From JBDTSW01 sp963782605 (lineage in GTDB: Bacteria; Actinomycetota; Thermoleophilia; Solirubrobacterales; 70-9), in the NCBI GenBank assembly GCA_963782605.1, contig CAWAKK010000001.1, positions 248,001-312,000 on the forward strand: a stretch of 64,000 nucleotides of DNA, in the 5' to 3' direction. The first letter of the stretch is position 1; each line of letters opens with the position of its first letter. Below are positions 61,402-64,000 of the stretch, in pieces. The notes under the pieces are model-generated. The model was not told where the DNA came from. It ran no database searches and worked only from the letters and a program-made list of their open reading frames with translations. The translations under genes and the position numbers were made by a program.

Positions 61402-61456
61402 CGTGCGATCACCCTCCCGGTGGCCACGGTAGCAGCGGCGCTTCGGGTGCGATCGC

Positions 61457-62149
61457 TCAGTCCGAGCCCTTCGTCGCCGCCAGCTCCTCGGCCGCCAACC
61501 GGGCCCGCTCGGCGGCGTCGCGCTCGGCTTCGCGAGCGCGAGCCAGCTGCTCCTCGGCCTCGCGCGCCCGCCGCTCAGCCTCCCGTCGCGCCTTGCCCTC
61601 CCGAAGCACCCGGTCGGCGACGCGATCGAGCGCGTCCCAGGTCCCCCGGCGCTCGGTCTCCGCCCAGAGCTCGGCGAAGCGGTCGAAGAGAAGCTTCCGG
61701 CGCGCCTGCAGGTAGACGGTCAGGACGTCCAAGCCGCGGTAGGAGGTGCGATGCGGTGCGCGAGCCGCGAGGACGGGGTCGAGGTCATTCGCCTCGGCCG
61801 CGCGGGCACGAACGGAATCGGAGTCGGCCGCGCGGAGGTCGCGCAGATGCCCCTCCACTCGCGGCAACATCACATCGCAGTCGTGGAGCTCACCGAGCAC
61901 TCCCTGAAGGTCCTTGGCGCGCCGCCTGGCGTTGACGCCCGGGCGGCCGAAGCAAAATTCCGTGGCCTCGAGCACGTAACGCAGGCGCTTCGCGGCGATC
62001 CGCGCATCGTGCTGAGCCACCGCGGCCTCCGGCTCCAGCGCCTTCGTGGCAAGCGAGCGCAGCTCACCCTGCCGGACACGGATGATGCGCGCAGCGTTCT
62101 CGTTCAGCGGCAGGGCGGGATCCAGCTTCTTGACCCGTTTCGCCTTCAT
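61457..62149 (-). CDS. CHAD domain protein with C-terminal coiled coil
   Basis: 230 residues. The N-terminal two thirds have the CHAD pattern of conserved His and basic residues: VAQHDARIAAKRLRYVLEAT, RAKDLQGVLGELHDCDVMLP. CHAD domains bind polyphosphate through these basic helices. The C-terminus (REAERRAREAEEQLARAREA onward) is a long charged coiled coil that may bring partners together. The ATG overlaps the stop of the other CHAD gene (ATGA, 62149-62146). Confidence 0.87.
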   Translation of the reverse strand: MKAKRVKKLDPALPLNENAARIIRVRQGELRSLATKALEPEAAVAQHDARIAAKRLRYVLEATEFCFGRPGVNARRRAKDLQGVLGELHDCDVMLPRVEGHLRDLRAADSDSVRARAAEANDLDPVLAARAPHRTSYRGLDVLTVYLQARRKLLFDRFAELWAETERRGTWDALDRVADRVLREGKARREAERRAREAEEQLARAREAERDAAERARLAAEELAATKGSD

Positions 62150-62760
62150 GGGATCGACCCCGCGCCGTTGCCCGTCGACTCCGCGGCCAGCGAGGAAGCC
62201 TCTGCCGGGCGCTCAGTGGTCGTAGCAGTGGGTGCGCCGGGATCGTCCTCCACGCCGCTTTCCTCCCGATGGTCCCTCTCGGCCTCGATCTCCGGCCCGG
62301 CTATCAGCGCCAGGAGGCGCTCTCGCAGGCCCGCGAGCCTCTCGGGCGCCACGTGGGGTCGCAGCTCCTCATTCGCCCGCTCCTGTTCCATTCGCATCGC
62401 GCCTATGAGGCTCGCAACCCCGCGACGATCCGGCGCAGGAATCTCCTCCAGAAAGGTCTTGAGCGAGGCGATCGCGACATCACGATCACGCCGCTCACCG
62501 AGGGCGTCCGCCAGCCCCTTGACATCTCCGAGCACGGCGGCATGCGCCTCGCCGGGAAAGCAGGGTTGGAAGACCTCGAGGGTGGCACGCAGGCGCCTCG
62601 TCGCGACGCGCATGGCGTGAACGCGCTCGATATCGGTCAGGTCGAGGACGCCCTCCGAGTGCTCGACCAGCTCCTCGGAGCGCACCCGAAGGATCCGTGC
62701 GGCGGCCTCGGCGTAGGGCTCTTGCGGTGAGAGATCGGGAATCGCGCGCGCCTTCGCCAT
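62146..62760 (-). CDS. CHAD domain protein
   Basis: 204 residues with the CHAD signature VHAMRVATRRLRATLEVFQP and VKGLADALGERRDRDVAIAS. The last 40 residues are acidic and low in complexity (EERDHREES-type and PTATTTERPAEASS stretches). It is placed between ppx and the second CHAD gene, overlapping the latter by four bases. Together they may form a hetero-oligomer on polyphosphate granules (inference from domain biology). Confidence 0.87.
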   Translation of the reverse strand: MAKARAIPDLSPQEPYAEAAARILRVRSEELVEHSEGVLDLTDIERVHAMRVATRRLRATLEVFQPCFPGEAHAAVLGDVKGLADALGERRDRDVAIASLKTFLEEIPAPDRRGVASLIGAMRMEQERANEELRPHVAPERLAGLRERLLALIAGPEIEAERDHREESGVEDDPGAPTATTTERPAEASSLAAESTGNGAGSIP

Positions 62761-62808
62761 ACGAGCCCAGCCTAACGCGGCCGGGGTGGCGAGGGCTGGC
62801 CAGTTTGC

Positions 62809-63714
62809 TCAGGCCGCCAGCGCGCGCGGCTGGCCGTTCGAGGCGCCATTCAGCAAGGCGAGGATGACTCCCTCGCGGAGGCCGCCCTTGCCGATCTGAA
62901 GCGGCTGGCACAGAAGCTCCGAGAGCTTCTCGAGCAACAGCACCCCGGCGGGGAGCATCTGGACCCGACGAGGGTCGAGCTCAAACCGGCGGGCTATGTC
63001 AGCGATCGGATCGCCGGAGAGGACGCGAATGCCTCGCTCGAGCGTCTCGTACTCGAGTTGGGCTCCGACCAGCTTGCGGAGGGAGGTGGCGCTGCCGCCG
63101 ACCGCGACCGCCTGCTCGGGCTCGTCGACCTTCACAGCCTCGAAGAAATCGGCGATCGCATCACGCAGGGAGCGGATCTCAGATGCCGACGGAGGGTCGT
63201 TGGTCAGGTGCTCTTCGGTGAGTGAGCCCGAGCCGATCTTGAAGGACTTCACCTCGCGCACCCCGCCAGGCACGCTCCCGAAAATGATCTCGGTGGAGCC
63301 GCCGCCCACGTCGACGACGGCGATCTCTCCCTCGACCGGGTGCCCGAGGGTCTTCGTCGCGCCGATGAACGCGAGCCGCCCCTCCTCCTCGTCCGTGAGC
63401 ACATCGACCGTCACGCCGGCGATGCGACCGATCTCCGCCGCGACCTCCTTGGTGTTGGTCGCCTCGCGGATGGCTGCTGTGGCCACGGTGCGAATCGCCT
63501 CGGCGCCAAGCTCCTCGGCGAGGCGGACCTGGGTTGCCACGACTTCGGCGACCTCGGCAACCTTCTCGGCGGAGATCGCGCCCTTCCGCTTGGAGCCCCG
63601 CCCGATCCGGGTATAGGCGCGCTGCTCCATCACGGTGCGGAGCTGCCCGTCCTCGGGCTCGGCCACGAGCACGCGCGTGGTGTTGGAGCCGATGTCAATC
63701 GCGGCGCACAGCAT
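62809..63714 (-). CDS. ppx: Ppx/GppA family exopolyphosphatase
   Basis: 301 residues from ATG 63714 (TTG 63717 is in frame). The ASKHA phosphate loops are AAIDIGSNTTRVLVAE and VVDVGGGSTEIIFG, and the substrate region includes TVATAAIREATNTKEV. The short, two-domain form is common in actinobacteria and acts on polyphosphate or (p)ppGpp. It lies just after phoU and before the CHAD pair, in the same direction as ppk1, so synthesis, binding and breakdown of polyphosphate are encoded together. Confidence 0.9.
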   Translation of the reverse strand: MLCAAIDIGSNTTRVLVAEPEDGQLRTVMEQRAYTRIGRGSKRKGAISAEKVAEVAEVVATQVRLAEELGAEAIRTVATAAIREATNTKEVAAEIGRIAGVTVDVLTDEEEGRLAFIGATKTLGHPVEGEIAVVDVGGGSTEIIFGSVPGGVREVKSFKIGSGSLTEEHLTNDPPSASEIRSLRDAIADFFEAVKVDEPEQAVAVGGSATSLRKLVGAQLEYETLERGIRVLSGDPIADIARRFELDPRRVQMLPAGVLLLEKLSELLCQPLQIGKGGLREGVILALLNGASNGQPRALAA

Positions 63715-63756
63715 CAACGCTCGATGTTGGCAGAAGGCGCGGATGCGCTAGACCGA

Positions 63757-64000
63757 TCAGATGGACTGGGGTGCGAGCCCCTCGGAGGGGTGTGAAGCGT
63801 CCTCGAACTCCTGGAACAGCCCCGTCACCACGAAGGCCACTTGCTCGCCGACGTCGACGGCGTTATCGCCGATGCGCTCGATCGCGCGTGCGATCAGCAG
63901 CATGGTCATTGCCCACTCGCGCCGGTCGGCGGAGTCGCCGATCTCGATCGCGAGCCGGAAGCATTCGCGATTGAGATTGTCGACCACATCGTCTTGGCGC
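63757..64000 (-). CDS. phoU: Phosphate-signalling protein PhoU, C-terminal part
   Basis: The window holds only the last 80 or so residues, running off the right edge. DDVVDNLNRECFRLAIEIGD and MTMLLIARAIERIGDNAVDV, then GEQVAFVV, correspond to the end of the second PhoU three-helix repeat with its E/D metal-binding motif (ERIGDNAVDVGE). PhoU moderates the PhoR-PhoB/Pst system according to phosphate uptake. Its place beside ppx and ppk1 fits a phosphate storage locus. Confidence 0.9.
   Translation of the reverse strand, partial: RQDDVVDNLNRECFRLAIEIGDSADRREWAMTMLLIARAIERIGDNAVDVGEQVAFVVTGLFQEFEDASHPSEGLAPQSI

Noticed and set aside
1..64000. tRNA, rRNA, prophage or integrase signals
   Set aside because: Reading both strands I found no tRNA-like cloverleaf with TTCRA loop, no rRNA segment, no transposase, integrase or phage structural gene that I can support.

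Overview
The window is high-GC, gene-dense DNA with the style of an actinobacterium: many GTG and TTG starts, ATGA/GTGA stop-start overlaps, an actinobacterial-type c-di-AMP riboswitch before a cell-wall hydrolase, an RsbV/RsbW/SpoIIE partner-switching set and a UdgX-type glycosylase. A deep-branching lineage such as Thermoleophilia/Solirubrobacterales is my inference; no rRNA or marker gene fixes it.

Layout. 1-2.1 kb: the start of an SDR gene, a c-di-AMP riboswitch with a secreted NlpC/P60-like protein, and azlCD. 2.2-6.2 kb: the first spermidine/putrescine-type ABC transporter (order A-D-B-C). 6.3-8.5 kb: a double-GNAT protein, a LysR regulator and a CDGSH-type iron-sulfur protein. 8.4-13.2 kb, minus strand: aldehyde dehydrogenase, flavin monoamine oxidase, a heme-oxygenase-like diiron protein and a family 2 glycosyltransferase. 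13.2-20 kb: an agmatinase-type ureohydrolase, then a minus-strand operon of Rieske oxygenase, TetR and a second Pot transporter (D-B-C-A). 20-26 kb: a small unknown protein, acyl-CoA dehydrogenase, an ADP-forming acyl-CoA synthetase and a PYROXD2-like flavoprotein. The Rieske gene and the flavoprotein gene share the palindrome TGACT-TTGT-AGTCA. 25.8-36.4 kb, minus strand: a polyamine catabolic operon (class III aminotransferase, PucR regulator, saccharopine-dehydrogenase-like protein, alanine dehydrogenase, succinate-semialdehyde dehydrogenase, aminobutyraldehyde dehydrogenase, then a spermidine-dehydrogenase-like flavoprotein). A third Pot transporter (A-D-B-C, 36.6-40.7 kb) diverges from it. 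40.7-48.6 kb: UdgX, anti-anti-sigma factors, topoisomerase IB, RsbW and a SpoIIE phosphatase, DUF72. 48.7-57.6 kb: an aldehyde dehydrogenase/MmsA/esterase operon, DNA polymerase IV, a zinc dehydrogenase with an SDR, and a PuuB-like oxidase. 57.7-64 kb, minus strand: a polyphosphate/phosphate block (ppk1, two CHAD proteins, ppx, phoU) with an M1 peptidase inside it.

Taken together, roughly 2-57 kb reads as a polyamine/amine import and catabolism island. Amines would enter through three Pot systems and be attacked by transaminase, monoamine oxidase, spermidine-dehydrogenase-like or PuuB-like enzymes. The aminoaldehydes would be oxidised to GABA and succinate, or through malonate semialdehyde to acetyl-CoA. 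Alanine made by transamination could be recycled by alanine dehydrogenase. These flux assignments are inferences from family and context.

Many genes between about 1.8 and 40.2 kb are broken by one-base frameshifts although both flanking frames still encode conserved protein. From 41 to 64 kb I see almost none. I read most of them as sequence or assembly errors rather than decay, and have typed such genes as pseudogenes. One of these shifts appears to fuse two neighbouring genes artificially (8380-10470).
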